Shown here: one piece after another, positions 36,202-44,265 of the stretch
Layout: every line of letters begins with the position of its first letter
Numbering within the stretch: the first letter of the stretch is position 1
Source: Luteimonas sp. FCS-9
Lineage (GTDB): Bacteria > Pseudomonadota > Gammaproteobacteria > Xanthomonadales > Xanthomonadaceae
DNA length: 64,000 bases
NCBI RefSeq assembly: GCF_001014645.1
Contig: NZ_LASZ01000001.1
Span: forward strand, 1 to 64,000
Direction: 5' to 3'
The notes under the pieces: model-generated
The model's database searches: none
The model's input: only the letters and a program-made list of their open reading frames with translations
Told to the model about the DNA's origin: nothing
Program-made: the position numbers and the translations under genes

Positions 36202-37256
36202 CCCCGCTGGCGTCCACCGCGCAGGCCGGCACGGTCCCGATGCCAAGGACCACGCGCGGCGCGGCGTCCGAGGGCGCCCGTGGCGACGACGGCTTCGCGC
36301 GCGCGCTCGAGCACCGGCAGGCGCAACGCAGCGCCGACGGCGCAGCGCAGCGGCGCGATGCCCGCCCGCCCGCCGACGAGGCCCCGGCCGCGGATGCCGA
36401 CGGGCCGACGTCGCACGAGGCCGCCTCCGCGCAGGACGATCCCGATCCGGCCACCGCAGCGGCCGGCGCCGCGCTCCCGCCCGTCGTCCCGGCCCCCTGG
36501 CCACCGACCGGGCTCGCCGGACTGGTGGGGTTCTCGCCTGCCCCCGAACTGCCGGCGGAGGCGACTCCCGCATCCGAAGCGCCACTGCCGCCGCCCACCG
36601 CTGCCGCATCGCCCGTCGCCGCGACCGGCATTGCGATGCCGGCGTCGCTGCCGCCGCCCGATGCCGTGCCGCCGGGCGACGCCATGCTCGCCGTCGATGC
36701 GGCCGCCGATGCCGTGCCGGCCTCGCCCGGCGACCCCGTGGCCGACGCCGGCGAGCCCGCACCCATCGCATTCGCCCTGCCCGGCGCGCCGGCACCGGCC
36801 GCGCGCGCGCCGGCGCCGCTGCTCGCCTCGCCGCTGCCCCCGCCCGACGTCCACGGTGGCGACTTCGAGGACCGCCTGGGCGCACAGCTCGAATGGATGG
36901 CCGGCCAGAAGATCGGCCACGCCCGCATCCGCGTGACGCCGCAGGACCTGGGTCCGATCGAGGTCCGCCTGCAGCTCGACGGCGACCGCATCGCGGCGGA
37001 CTTCGTCAGCCCGCACGCGCAGACCCGCGACGCTCTGGAGCAGGGCCTGCCACGACTGCGCGATCTGCTCGGCGAGCACGGCTTCCAACTCGCGCACGCC
37101 GGCGTGGGCCACGACGGCGGCGCGGATGCCCGCGACGGAATGTCGTCGCCGTCCGGGCGGTCTGACCGGGACATCGATCCGCATGCCGGCGCCGAGCCGA
37201 CACCGGCGCCGGCGATCGCGCCCACTCGGATCGGCCTGCTCGACGCGTACGCCTGA
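36198..37256 (+). CDS. fliK: FliK, hook-length control protein
   Basis: 352 residues. The N-terminal two-thirds is a low-complexity Pro/Ala-rich region that serves as the molecular ruler. The C-terminal hook-length domain (about 220-305) contains ARIRVTPQDLGPIEVRLQL and LRDLLGEHGFQLAHAGV. The Ala/Pro-rich segment makes other frames look open, but the ATG overlapping the fliJ stop fixes the start. Confidence 0.93.
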   Translation: MTPLASTAQAGTVPMPRTTRGAASEGARGDDGFARALEHRQAQRSADGAAQRRDARPPADEAPAADADGPTSHEAASAQDDPDPATAAAGAALPPVVPAPWPPTGLAGLVGFSPAPELPAEATPASEAPLPPPTAAASPVAATGIAMPASLPPPDAVPPGDAMLAVDAAADAVPASPGDPVADAGEPAPIAFALPGAPAPAARAPAPLLASPLPPPDVHGGDFEDRLGAQLEWMAGQKIGHARIRVTPQDLGPIEVRLQLDGDRIAADFVSPHAQTRDALEQGLPRLRDLLGEHGFQLAHAGVGHDGGADARDGMSSPSGRSDRDIDPHAGAEPTPAPAIAPTRIGLLDAYA

Positions 37257-37427
37257 CGTCGACGGCGACGCCTGCGTCGCGATTGCGCCTGCGGTCGACA
37301 CGGACGAACGCCGGCGCGGCGCGCCAGGTGGCCGGCGCCGACACCGCACGTTGCGCCTGGAACCGCGCCCGCCGCGGCAGGCGGCGCCACACCGGCGCCA
37401 CCTCGCGACGGGACGTCGTCGCCGGAA

Positions 37428-37443
37428 CGGCACGGCGATTGCA
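37428..37443 (+). promoter_or_regulatory. Sigma-54 promoter for the fliL operon
   Basis: CGGCACGGCGATTGCA, with GG and GC 10 bp apart, 33 bp upstream of the fliL start and after about 170 bp without a gene. It marks fliL-fliR as a separate transcription unit. Confidence 0.88.
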
Positions 37444-37476
37444 TCGCAGGACAGGCACCCCCTCCGGACCCGTCCC

Positions 37477-37965
37477 GTGGCCGCCGCTGCCGATCCCCAA
37501 CGCAAGTCTCCATCCAAGAAGCGTCTCAAGCCGTTGCTGCTGATCCTCGGCGGTCTCCTGCTGCTCGCCCTGGCTGCCGCTGGCGGCGCCGCCGCCCTGC
37601 ATCTGCGAGGCGAGCCGGGGCCGGCCAAGCCTGCCCTGCCGGCGCAGGCGCAGTACCTGCCGATGGCGCCGCCGTTCGTCGTCAACCTCGGCGACGACAA
37701 CGACGGGCCGCGCTACCTGCAGGTCGAGGTCCAGCTGGTCACCCGCGACCCGCTGGACGTGGCCCAGCTGCAGCACCACGAGCCGGCGCTGCGTGCCCGG
37801 CTGCTGATGCTGTTCTCGCAGCAGACCGCCGGCACCGTCGCCACCCGCGAGGGCAAGGAGGCGCTGCGCGCCCAGGCGCTGCGCGAGGTGCAGACGCTGA
37901 TGACCGAGGAGACCGGCAAGCCGAGCGCCGAGTCGCTGCTGTTCACCAGTTTCGTCACCCAGTGA
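37477..37965 (+). CDS. fliL: FliL, motor-associated inner-membrane protein
   Basis: 162 residues. A short basic N-terminus (KSPSKKRLK) is followed by one transmembrane helix (PLLLILGGLLLLALAAAGGA). The periplasmic FliL domain has FVVNLGDDNDGPRYLQVEVQ. FliL surrounds stators and stabilises torque. There is no ATG upstream of the membrane segment; the GTG at 37477, downstream of the sigma-54 promoter, is the only sensible start. Confidence 0.93.
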   Translation: MAAAADPQRKSPSKKRLKPLLLILGGLLLLALAAAGGAAALHLRGEPGPAKPALPAQAQYLPMAPPFVVNLGDDNDGPRYLQVEVQLVTRDPLDVAQLQHHEPALRARLLMLFSQQTAGTVATREGKEALRAQALREVQTLMTEETGKPSAESLLFTSFVTQ

Positions 37966-37975
37966 GGCGACCGGC

Positions 37976-38989
37976 ATGACTTCCAACGACCTGCTGTCGC
38001 AGGACGAGATCGACGCGCTGCTGCACGGCGTCGATTCGGGCGTGGTGGACACCGAGCCCCAGGCCGATCCCGGCGAGGCGCGGACCTACGACTTCGCCAG
38101 CCAGGACCGCATCATCCGCGGCCGCATGCCGACGCTGGAGATGGTCAACGAGCGCTTCGTGCGCCTGTGGCGCATCGGCCTATTCAACCTGATCCGCCGC
38201 TCGGCCGACCTGTCGGTGCGCGGCATCGACCTGGTCAAGTTCGGCGACTACCTGCACCAGCTCTACGTGCCGACCAACCTCAACCTGATCAAGTTCAAGC
38301 CGCTGCGCGGCACCGGCCTGATCGTGTTCGAGCCCAAGCTGGTGTTCGCGGTCGTCGACAACTTCTTCGGCGGCGACGGCCGCTACCCGACGCGCATCGA
38401 AGGCCGCGAGTTCACGCCGACCGAGATGCGCGTGATCCAGCTGATGCTGCGCCAGACCTTCGCCGACCTCACCGAGGCCTGGGCGCCGGTGCTCGACGTC
38501 GAGTGCGAGTACATCAACTCCGAGATCAACCCGCATTTCGCCAACATCGTGACGCCGCGCGAATACGTGGTCGTCAGCCGCTTCCACGTCGAGCTCGAAG
38601 GCGGCGGCGGCGAGATCCACGTCACGCTGCCGTACTCGATGCTCGAGCCGATCCGCGAGCTGCTCGACGCCGGCATCCAGAGCGACCGCGTCGACCGCGA
38701 CGAAAGCTGGAACGTGTCGATGCGCGAGCAGCTGATGTCGGCCGAGGTCACGGTGTCGAGCATCCTCGCCCGGCGCACGATCGACCTGCGCCGCCTGACC
38801 CGGCTGAAGGTCGGCGACATCCTGCCGATCGACCTGCCCGAGGAGGTCCCGATCTGCGTCGAGGACATCCCGGTCTTCACCGGCCGCTTCGGCACCGCCG
38901 GCGGCTGCAATGTGGTGAAGATCACCGACACCCGCCCGCCCGGCGCCCCGCCGCCGCGCCCCGCACCCGCCCAGGACCTGCCCGCATGA
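37976..38989 (+). CDS. fliM: FliM, motor switch protein and CheY target
   Basis: 337 residues. The N-terminal CheY-binding peptide is LLSQDEIDALLHGVDSG. The CheC-like middle domain contains FEPKLVFAVVDNFFGGDGRY, and the C-terminal SpoA domain ends the protein. CheY-P binding at the N-terminus switches rotation direction. GAGG precedes the ATG. Its stop overlaps the fliN start. Confidence 0.97.
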   Translation: MTSNDLLSQDEIDALLHGVDSGVVDTEPQADPGEARTYDFASQDRIIRGRMPTLEMVNERFVRLWRIGLFNLIRRSADLSVRGIDLVKFGDYLHQLYVPTNLNLIKFKPLRGTGLIVFEPKLVFAVVDNFFGGDGRYPTRIEGREFTPTEMRVIQLMLRQTFADLTEAWAPVLDVECEYINSEINPHFANIVTPREYVVVSRFHVELEGGGGEIHVTLPYSMLEPIRELLDAGIQSDRVDRDESWNVSMREQLMSAEVTVSSILARRTIDLRRLTRLKVGDILPIDLPEEVPICVEDIPVFTGRFGTAGGCNVVKITDTRPPGAPPPRPAPAQDLPA

Positions 38990-39330
38990 ACACCCAGGAC
39001 CCCGCCGCCCTGGCGGCCGAACCCGCCCGTTTCGACGACCTGCGCGCCGAGCGCGCCGACGATGCCGCCGACCTCAATCTCGACGTCATCCTCGACGTGC
39101 CGGTCGCGCTGTCGCTGGAGGTCGGCCGCACGCGCATGCCGATCCGCAATCTGCTGCAGCTCAACCGCGGCTCGGTGATCGAGCTCGAACGCGGCGCCGG
39201 CGAACCGCTCGACGTGTACGTCAACGGCACGTTGATCGCGCATGGCGAGGTGGTCGTGATCAACGACCGGTTCGGCGTACGCCTGACCGACGTCGTCAGC
39301 CCCAGCGAACGGATCCGGAGACTGCGGTGA
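38986..39330 (+). CDS. fliN: FliN, motor switch C-ring protein
   Basis: 114 residues. The C-terminal SpoA domain has LDVILDVPVALSLEVGRTRM and LIAHGEVVVINDRFGVRLTD. It forms the base of the C-ring and a dock for FliH. The ATG overlaps the fliM stop, and its TGA overlaps the fliO GTG. Confidence 0.96.
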   Translation: MNTQDPAALAAEPARFDDLRAERADDAADLNLDVILDVPVALSLEVGRTRMPIRNLLQLNRGSVIELERGAGEPLDVYVNGTLIAHGEVVVINDRFGVRLTDVVSPSERIRRLR

Positions 39331-39929
39331 TCGTCGCGGGCGCCTTCCCTGCCGCCGCCGCGGTCGGCCCTGCATCGGCCCTGGCCGCGCCGCTGGCGTC
39401 GACGACGGCAACGGGAACGGCACCCGCCGTATCCGATGCCGGTCCGGCCCACGGCGAGGTCGCGCCGCGCGTCGCCGGGGACACGGCGCCCACGACGGCC
39501 GCGAACGCAGGCACGGCGCCCTCCGCGACCATCCCGACCGCGACCGTCGGCCACCCGGCCTCCCCGATGCAGGTCGGCGCGCATGCGCCCCAGGCACCGG
39601 GCCTGGGCGGCGCGTTCGTCGCGCTGGTGCTCGTGCTCGGCTTGATCCTCGGCCTGGCCTGGCTGCTCAAGCGCCTGCCCGGCAGCGGCCTGCGCCAGGC
39701 CGACGGCCTGCGGGTCGTCGCCAGCATCCCGCTGGGCGGCAAGGAACGCGCCGCCGTGGTGCAGGTCGGTGGCGAGCAACTGCTCGTGGGCATCGGTACC
39801 GGCGGCGTGCGCACCCTGCACGTGCTGCCCGCTCCCCTGGCCGAAGCGCCGCCGCTGGCCATGCCGACGCTCAAGTCGCTCCCCGATTTCAGGCAGCTGC
39901 TCGCCCAGCGCCTGCGCAAGGATTCCTGA
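39327..39929 (+). CDS. fliO: FliO, export-gate assembly protein
   Basis: 200 residues. A low-complexity Ala/Thr/Pro-rich first half precedes one transmembrane helix (FVALVLVLGLILGLAWLL, about 94-112). The FliO-type cytoplasmic part contains LRVVASIPLGGKERAAVVQV. It helps assemble the FliP ring. The start is GTG, coupled to fliN by overlap. The first 85 residues are longer than in enterobacterial FliO and are of uncertain function. Confidence 0.88.
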   Translation: MIVAGAFPAAAAVGPASALAAPLASTTATGTAPAVSDAGPAHGEVAPRVAGDTAPTTAANAGTAPSATIPTATVGHPASPMQVGAHAPQAPGLGGAFVALVLVLGLILGLAWLLKRLPGSGLRQADGLRVVASIPLGGKERAAVVQVGGEQLLVGIGTGGVRTLHVLPAPLAEAPPLAMPTLKSLPDFRQLLAQRLRKDS

Positions 39930-39930
39930 C

Positions 39931-40695
39931 ATGCCCCGCCTTCTCGCGTCGCTCGCCGGCGTGCTGTGCCTGCTGCTGCCGGCGCTGGTGCTCGCCGCTC
40001 CCGCCGTCGTACCGCAACTGCCCGCGCTGCCCGACGTGACCGTCGGCCAGATCGGCGGTGCGCCGGTGAGCCTGCCGTTGCAGACGCTGCTGCTGATGAC
40101 GGCGATCACGCTGATCCCGTCGATGCTGCTGGTGCTCACTGCCTTCACCCGCATCATCGTGGTGCTCGCGCTGCTGCGCCAGGCGCTGGGCACCGGCCAG
40201 ACACCGTCCAACCAGGTGCTCGTCGGCCTGGCGCTGTTCCTCACCGCGCTCGTCATGACGCCTGTCTGGGAATCGGCCTGGAATGCCGGCTTCGGGCCCT
40301 ATCTCGACGGCCGCATCGACTTCCGCACCGCCTGGGACCTCGGCACCGCGCCGCTGCGCGGCTTCATGCTGGCGCAGGTGCGCGAGACCGACTTGATGAC
40401 GTTCGCCGGCCTCGCCGGACACGGTGCCTACGCCGGACCCGAGGACGTGCCGTTCCAGGTGCTGGTCGCCTCGTTCGTCACCAGCGAGCTCAAGACCGCG
40501 TTCGAGATCGGATTCCTGATCTTCATCCCCTTCATCATCATCGACCTCGTCGTGGCCAGCGTGCTGATGTCGATGGGCATGATGATGCTCTCGCCGATGC
40601 TGGTCTCCGCCCCGTTCAAGATCCTGCTGTTCGTCCTCGTCGACGGCTGGGTGCTGACCGTGGGGACGTTGGCGGCGAGCTTCAACGTGCCATGA
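39931..40695 (+). CDS. fliP: FliP, export-gate protein
   Basis: 254 residues. A cleavable signal peptide (SLAGVLCLLLPALVLAAPA), as is usual for FliP, is followed by four membrane segments with conserved LTAFTRIIVVLALLRQALG and FIPFIIIDLVVASVLMSMGM. It forms the core of the export channel with FliQ and FliR. It starts one base after fliO and overlaps fliQ. Confidence 0.97.
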   Translation: MPRLLASLAGVLCLLLPALVLAAPAVVPQLPALPDVTVGQIGGAPVSLPLQTLLLMTAITLIPSMLLVLTAFTRIIVVLALLRQALGTGQTPSNQVLVGLALFLTALVMTPVWESAWNAGFGPYLDGRIDFRTAWDLGTAPLRGFMLAQVRETDLMTFAGLAGHGAYAGPEDVPFQVLVASFVTSELKTAFEIGFLIFIPFIIIDLVVASVLMSMGMMMLSPMLVSAPFKILLFVLVDGWVLTVGTLAASFNVP

Positions 40696-40961
40696 CTCCC
40701 GAACTCGCCCTCACCGAACTGCGCCGTGGCCTCGAGGTCGCGCTGTGGGTCGGCGGCCCGCTGCTCGCGACGGTGCTGGTCGTCGGCGTGGTCGTCGGCG
40801 TGCTCCAGGCCGCGACGCAGATCAACGAGCCGACGATCGCGTTCGTCGCCAAGGCCGTCGCGCTGACGGCTGCGCTGTTCGCGCTCGGCGCGTTCCTGAT
40901 CGGCTACCTCGTCGACTACACGACGACGCTGTTCCACAACATCCCGCACCTGATCGGCTGA
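40692..40961 (+). CDS. fliQ: FliQ, export-gate protein
   Basis: 89 residues with two membrane helices and the family motif LQAATQINEPTIAFVAKAVA. It is a component of the FliPQR channel. The ATGA overlap with fliP fixes the start. Confidence 0.97.
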   Translation: MTPELALTELRRGLEVALWVGGPLLATVLVVGVVVGVLQAATQINEPTIAFVAKAVALTAALFALGAFLIGYLVDYTTTLFHNIPHLIG

Positions 40962-40989
40962 CCGGCGCGATGCGTGGAGGCCACCGCTG

Positions 40990-41787
40990 ATGGACGCCGC
41001 CACGCAGATGGCGATCGACGGACAGGCCGCATTCGGCATGATCGGCACCCTGCTGTGGACCGCCCTGCGCGTCGGCGCGTTGCTGATGGCGATGCCGCTG
41101 ATCGGCACGCGCGCCATTCCTGCCCGCATCCGGGTCATGGCGGCGCTCGCGATGAGCCTGGCGCTGGCACCGATCCTGCCCGCGCCGCCGGCGTGGACCG
41201 GCTTCGACGCCGCCACCGTGCTGTCGATCGCCCGTGAGCTCGCGGTCGGCGCCGCGATGGGTTTCATGCTGCGCCTGGTCTTCGAGGCCGGTGCGCTCGC
41301 AGGCGAGCTGATTTCCCAGGGCACCGGCCTGTCGTTCGCGCAGATGAGCGATCCGATGCGCGGCGTCAACTCCGGCATCATCAGCCAGTGGTTCTACCTC
41401 GCCTTCGGCCTGCTGTTCTTCGCGGCGAACGGCCACCTCGCCCTGGTCGCCCTGCTCGTGCGCAGCTACGAGGCGCTGCCGATCGGCACCGCGCTTCCCG
41501 ACCTCGAGGCCACGCTGCGCGTCGCGCCCGAATTCTTCTCCCTGGTGCTGCGCGGCGCGGTCTCCCTCGCGCTGCCGGTGATGGTCGCGATGCTCGCCGT
41601 CAACCTCGCCTTCGGCGTGCTGTCCCGCGCCGCCCCCGCCCTCAATCCGATCCAGCTCGGCCTCCCGATCTCCGTCCTCGTCGGCCTGTTCCTGATCGCC
41701 GTGCTCGCCGGCGAACTCGGCCCGCCCATCCAGCGCCTCTACGACGCGGCCTTCGACGCCGCCGCGCGGGTGCCGCTGGGACGGTGA
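40990..41787 (+). CDS. fliR: FliR, export-gate protein
   Basis: 265 residues with about six membrane helices. It contains LRVGALLMAMPLIGTRAIPA and GTGLSFAQMSDPMRGVNSGI. It completes the FliPQR gate. GGAGG lies 11 nt before the ATG. In most related clusters flhB would follow directly; here a 9-kb block on the opposite strand intervenes. Confidence 0.97.
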   Translation: MDAATQMAIDGQAAFGMIGTLLWTALRVGALLMAMPLIGTRAIPARIRVMAALAMSLALAPILPAPPAWTGFDAATVLSIARELAVGAAMGFMLRLVFEAGALAGELISQGTGLSFAQMSDPMRGVNSGIISQWFYLAFGLLFFAANGHLALVALLVRSYEALPIGTALPDLEATLRVAPEFFSLVLRGAVSLALPVMVAMLAVNLAFGVLSRAAPALNPIQLGLPISVLVGLFLIAVLAGELGPPIQRLYDAAFDAAARVPLGR

Positions 41788-41828
41788 CGCCGCGGCGTGG
41801 AGACCGCTTCGGCGGCGCCGCGTCGCCT

Positions 41829-41850
41829 GTAGGAGCGCGCTGGCGCGCGA
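41829..41850. repeat. Single REP head after fliR
   Basis: GTAGGAGCGCGCTGGCGC, one unpaired copy with a single change. It lies at the boundary between the flagellar genes and the type VI effector block. Confidence 0.75.
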
Positions 41851-42009
41851 TGGCACAACATTTCCCAGAGGATGTCGCCACGGGATGCAATCCAGCGCCG
41901 ATCGACATCGTGACGTCATCCCGTATACGGAAGGCCTCTGCATCCAACACGCTCCCGATCAGGCATATGGATCACCGACGAATCCGGTTCAAGTGTCGCG
42001 ACGCGTACA

Positions 42010-42551
42010 CGCGTCGTCGCGCCTTCTGACGGCGCTCCGCATCCCATACTTCCGCTCCCATCCTCAAGAATTTTTTCCAGAGTTTTATGCGCAGATCGCG
42101 CGCGTCACCACGCGCTGGTCGTTGCCCAGGCCGCGCACCTCGCTGGCGCTGTCCACCACTGCCGTCGTCAGCTCGGTGTCGCCGTGGCCCGGCAGGCCGC
42201 GGTCTTCGACGTTGGCACTTCCGATGATCGCCACAGATCATCAGCATGGAGTGCATGTAACACCGCTCTGTCATTACGAACCGGCGCTGTTGCTCGTCCT
42301 GCAAGACGCCGAAGCTGCGCAGATTGCGCACGGTGATGTAAGCCCGCCAAGCACCACCGTTTACCAACTCGGCACCGGCAGGGTGATGTACACACGGAAA
42401 CGATCGCCTGCATCGATGCAGCCCCGATGCGCTCGGCCAGGGCCTCGGCGATCCTGTTCTTCGGCGGACTCGACTCACCCGCACGATTGCGGATCAGGTC
42501 AGCCAGAGGAGAGCCAGGAGGCGCGCGGTCCGCGATCGGCGCGGCCACTGC
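42010..42551 (-). pseudogene. Decayed C-terminal piece of a second phospholipase D gene
   Basis: The minus strand matches the region of the intact phospholipase gene at about 44930-45610. Matching protein fragments include AAPIADRAPPGSPLADLIRN, RNLRSFGVLQDEQQRRFV and LWKKFLRMGAEVWDA. The copy is broken. About 170-190 bp is missing between the segments encoding the TLPVHPEG and ELVND motifs, a stretch is missing next to the second HKD motif (reading MLMICGD instead of KLMIVDD), and there is a one-base deletion. It has no N-terminus and no promoter. It lies 22 bp beyond the end of the putative immunity gene. Confidence 0.85.
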
Positions 42552-42573
42552 GTCACGGCATCCGCATGCGATG

Positions 42574-44265
42574 TCAATGATTGTAGTAGCTGTACTTCAT
42601 GTTGCCCCAGTCGTAGGTCCTGCGCATGTAGTTCACGATCTCGCCTGTCTCCACCACGAACCGTCTGCCATCGGGCGGTCCGCAGCGCTTGCTGACCTTG
42701 AACCGATAGTACTGAACGCGCTCCTGCCGGTTTGCGAACTGCTTGGGCTGCTCGCCGTTCCACCACGGGAAAGGCATGAAAGGCTTGTTCTCCTCCGTGT
42801 CGTATTCCCAGCACACCAGCGCCAACCGCTCACGTCCACTCGCGTCGTACTCGTAAACTCGGAAGCCGAAATGCCGATCCGAAATCGGCGTGACCTTGAG
42901 CACGCCCGCGGCGACGTACGCACGCAGGTCTTCAGGATAGCCTGCATCCTGGTCGAAATATCCTCGGTTTATCGTCCGAGTCGGATGACCGCGTTCGTTG
43001 AAGAATTCTTCGCGGAAAATTCCATTCATGTTCGACCACATCCGCCGGACCGGCAGATGCGAACCCGCCAGGAACTCTTCGTAGATCGTGGCTCCCAGGC
43101 GACTGCCACTGGTCACCCGCACCCGACGGTACCGGTAGATATCGTCCAGCCCCTTGCGCGCCACCTCCAGTGGTACGGGCTCGAAGGGAAAGTTGTACTG
43201 GATGTCGAGATCGTGGCCCGTCAACACGTCGTCGGTAAACAGCGCGGTGCGGTCACGGTCGCCAAAGCCCAGACCCTGTGTACGTGTGAAGGTCAGGCCA
43301 TGGCGTTCGTTGGCGCTGAACCTGGTGCCCACTCGCGGTGGCTCCTGCCCCGCAGAGCCAGCATCGGATCTCGCGGGATAGATCGCGCCACCGCCAAACC
43401 AGGCCCCGGAGAGTTGCTTGTTGGCATAGTCGATATGGTCCGGCGCCACCTTGTCAGTTGGCCTGCTGTCGAACTGTATACTCCGGCCGTCGGGCAGCAG
43501 GTCGTACTCGTTCCAAATGGAATTGGTCCGGGTGAACTTCGCACAGTCCAGCGGCGTTGGTTCTCCGCCTCTAGGCTGAGCTCCCGTCGATTCTCCATGC
43601 CAGGCCACCTCTTGTGGCCGCTCGACGTGATAGCGGATGCAGTGATGCAACGATTCGGGGCGGATCGGCACTTTGTTCCGCAAAACGGGATTGTTATTGA
43701 TCTCGTCGCTGTCGAAGCCTCGCTCTTCGACTAGCCGCCCCTGCGCATCATAAAAATAGCCAATGGCTTGGTGCATGAAGTAGTGCGGGGTGACGTGCTT
43801 CAGAATCGGGTTGCGCTCCTGCAAAGGCGCCCCCTGATAAAGCACAGGTACGGCAGGATGGTTGGCCGTACCGATCGACGTCCGTCGGAACTGGTAGTTC
43901 CAGTTTTCCGGCCCACTACCTAGCCGGCCGCTTAGTTTGCGGTTCAGCCACAATTCCTCCCGACACACCCGCCAGCCACCAACGCCGTCGGGTTGTTCAT
44001 AGATCACGATGCCATCAAGTGGCTCAAACCCCGGTTTTTGCTCCGGCTTTCGGGGCCAACGCAGATGCACACCCTCCACATGGACTTCAGTAAAGACAGC
44101 ACGCCCGGAATTACCATTGAAGTTATGCTGCAAGGTCAGCCGCACATTGCCCACCGGCGATGCCAGCGGCTGCGACCTGTCCGTGCAGTTGGCTTGCGCT
44201 TGCGCGAACGGCATTAACCCGGCAGCGCACAGCATGGCTGCTGTCCACGACATCGGCTTTCTCAT
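42574..44265 (-). CDS. Exported protein of unknown family, candidate immunity protein
   Basis: 563 residues. A Sec signal peptide (basic MRKPMSW, hydrophobic TAAMLCAAGLMPFAQAQA) predicts a periplasmic protein. I do not recognise the family. The mature part is rich in aromatic and charged residues, with two YD-repeat-like stretches (YFYDAQGRLVEERGFDSDE and YEYDASGRERLALVCWEYD), suggesting a beta-rich fold. Its ATG overlaps the phospholipase stop by four bases, so the two are made together. Tle5-type effectors are typically encoded next to a periplasmic immunity partner, which makes immunity the leading inference; the known Sel1-repeat type of Tli5 is not evident here. Its base composition is visibly less GC-rich than the flagellar genes. 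Confidence 0.8.
   Translation of the reverse strand: MRKPMSWTAAMLCAAGLMPFAQAQANCTDRSQPLASPVGNVRLTLQHNFNGNSGRAVFTEVHVEGVHLRWPRKPEQKPGFEPLDGIVIYEQPDGVGGWRVCREELWLNRKLSGRLGSGPENWNYQFRRTSIGTANHPAVPVLYQGAPLQERNPILKHVTPHYFMHQAIGYFYDAQGRLVEERGFDSDEINNNPVLRNKVPIRPESLHHCIRYHVERPQEVAWHGESTGAQPRGGEPTPLDCAKFTRTNSIWNEYDLLPDGRSIQFDSRPTDKVAPDHIDYANKQLSGAWFGGGAIYPARSDAGSAGQEPPRVGTRFSANERHGLTFTRTQGLGFGDRDRTALFTDDVLTGHDLDIQYNFPFEPVPLEVARKGLDDIYRYRRVRVTSGSRLGATIYEEFLAGSHLPVRRMWSNMNGIFREEFFNERGHPTRTINRGYFDQDAGYPEDLRAYVAAGVLKVTPISDRHFGFRVYEYDASGRERLALVCWEYDTEENKPFMPFPWWNGEQPKQFANRQERVQYYRFKVSKRCGPPDGRRFVVETGEIVNYMRRTYDWGNMKYSYYNH

Noticed and set aside
42427-43734. 435-codon plus-strand frame over the putative immunity gene
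   Set aside because: The opposite strand has a signal peptide, a start overlapping the effector stop and plausible protein sequence; the plus frame has none of these.
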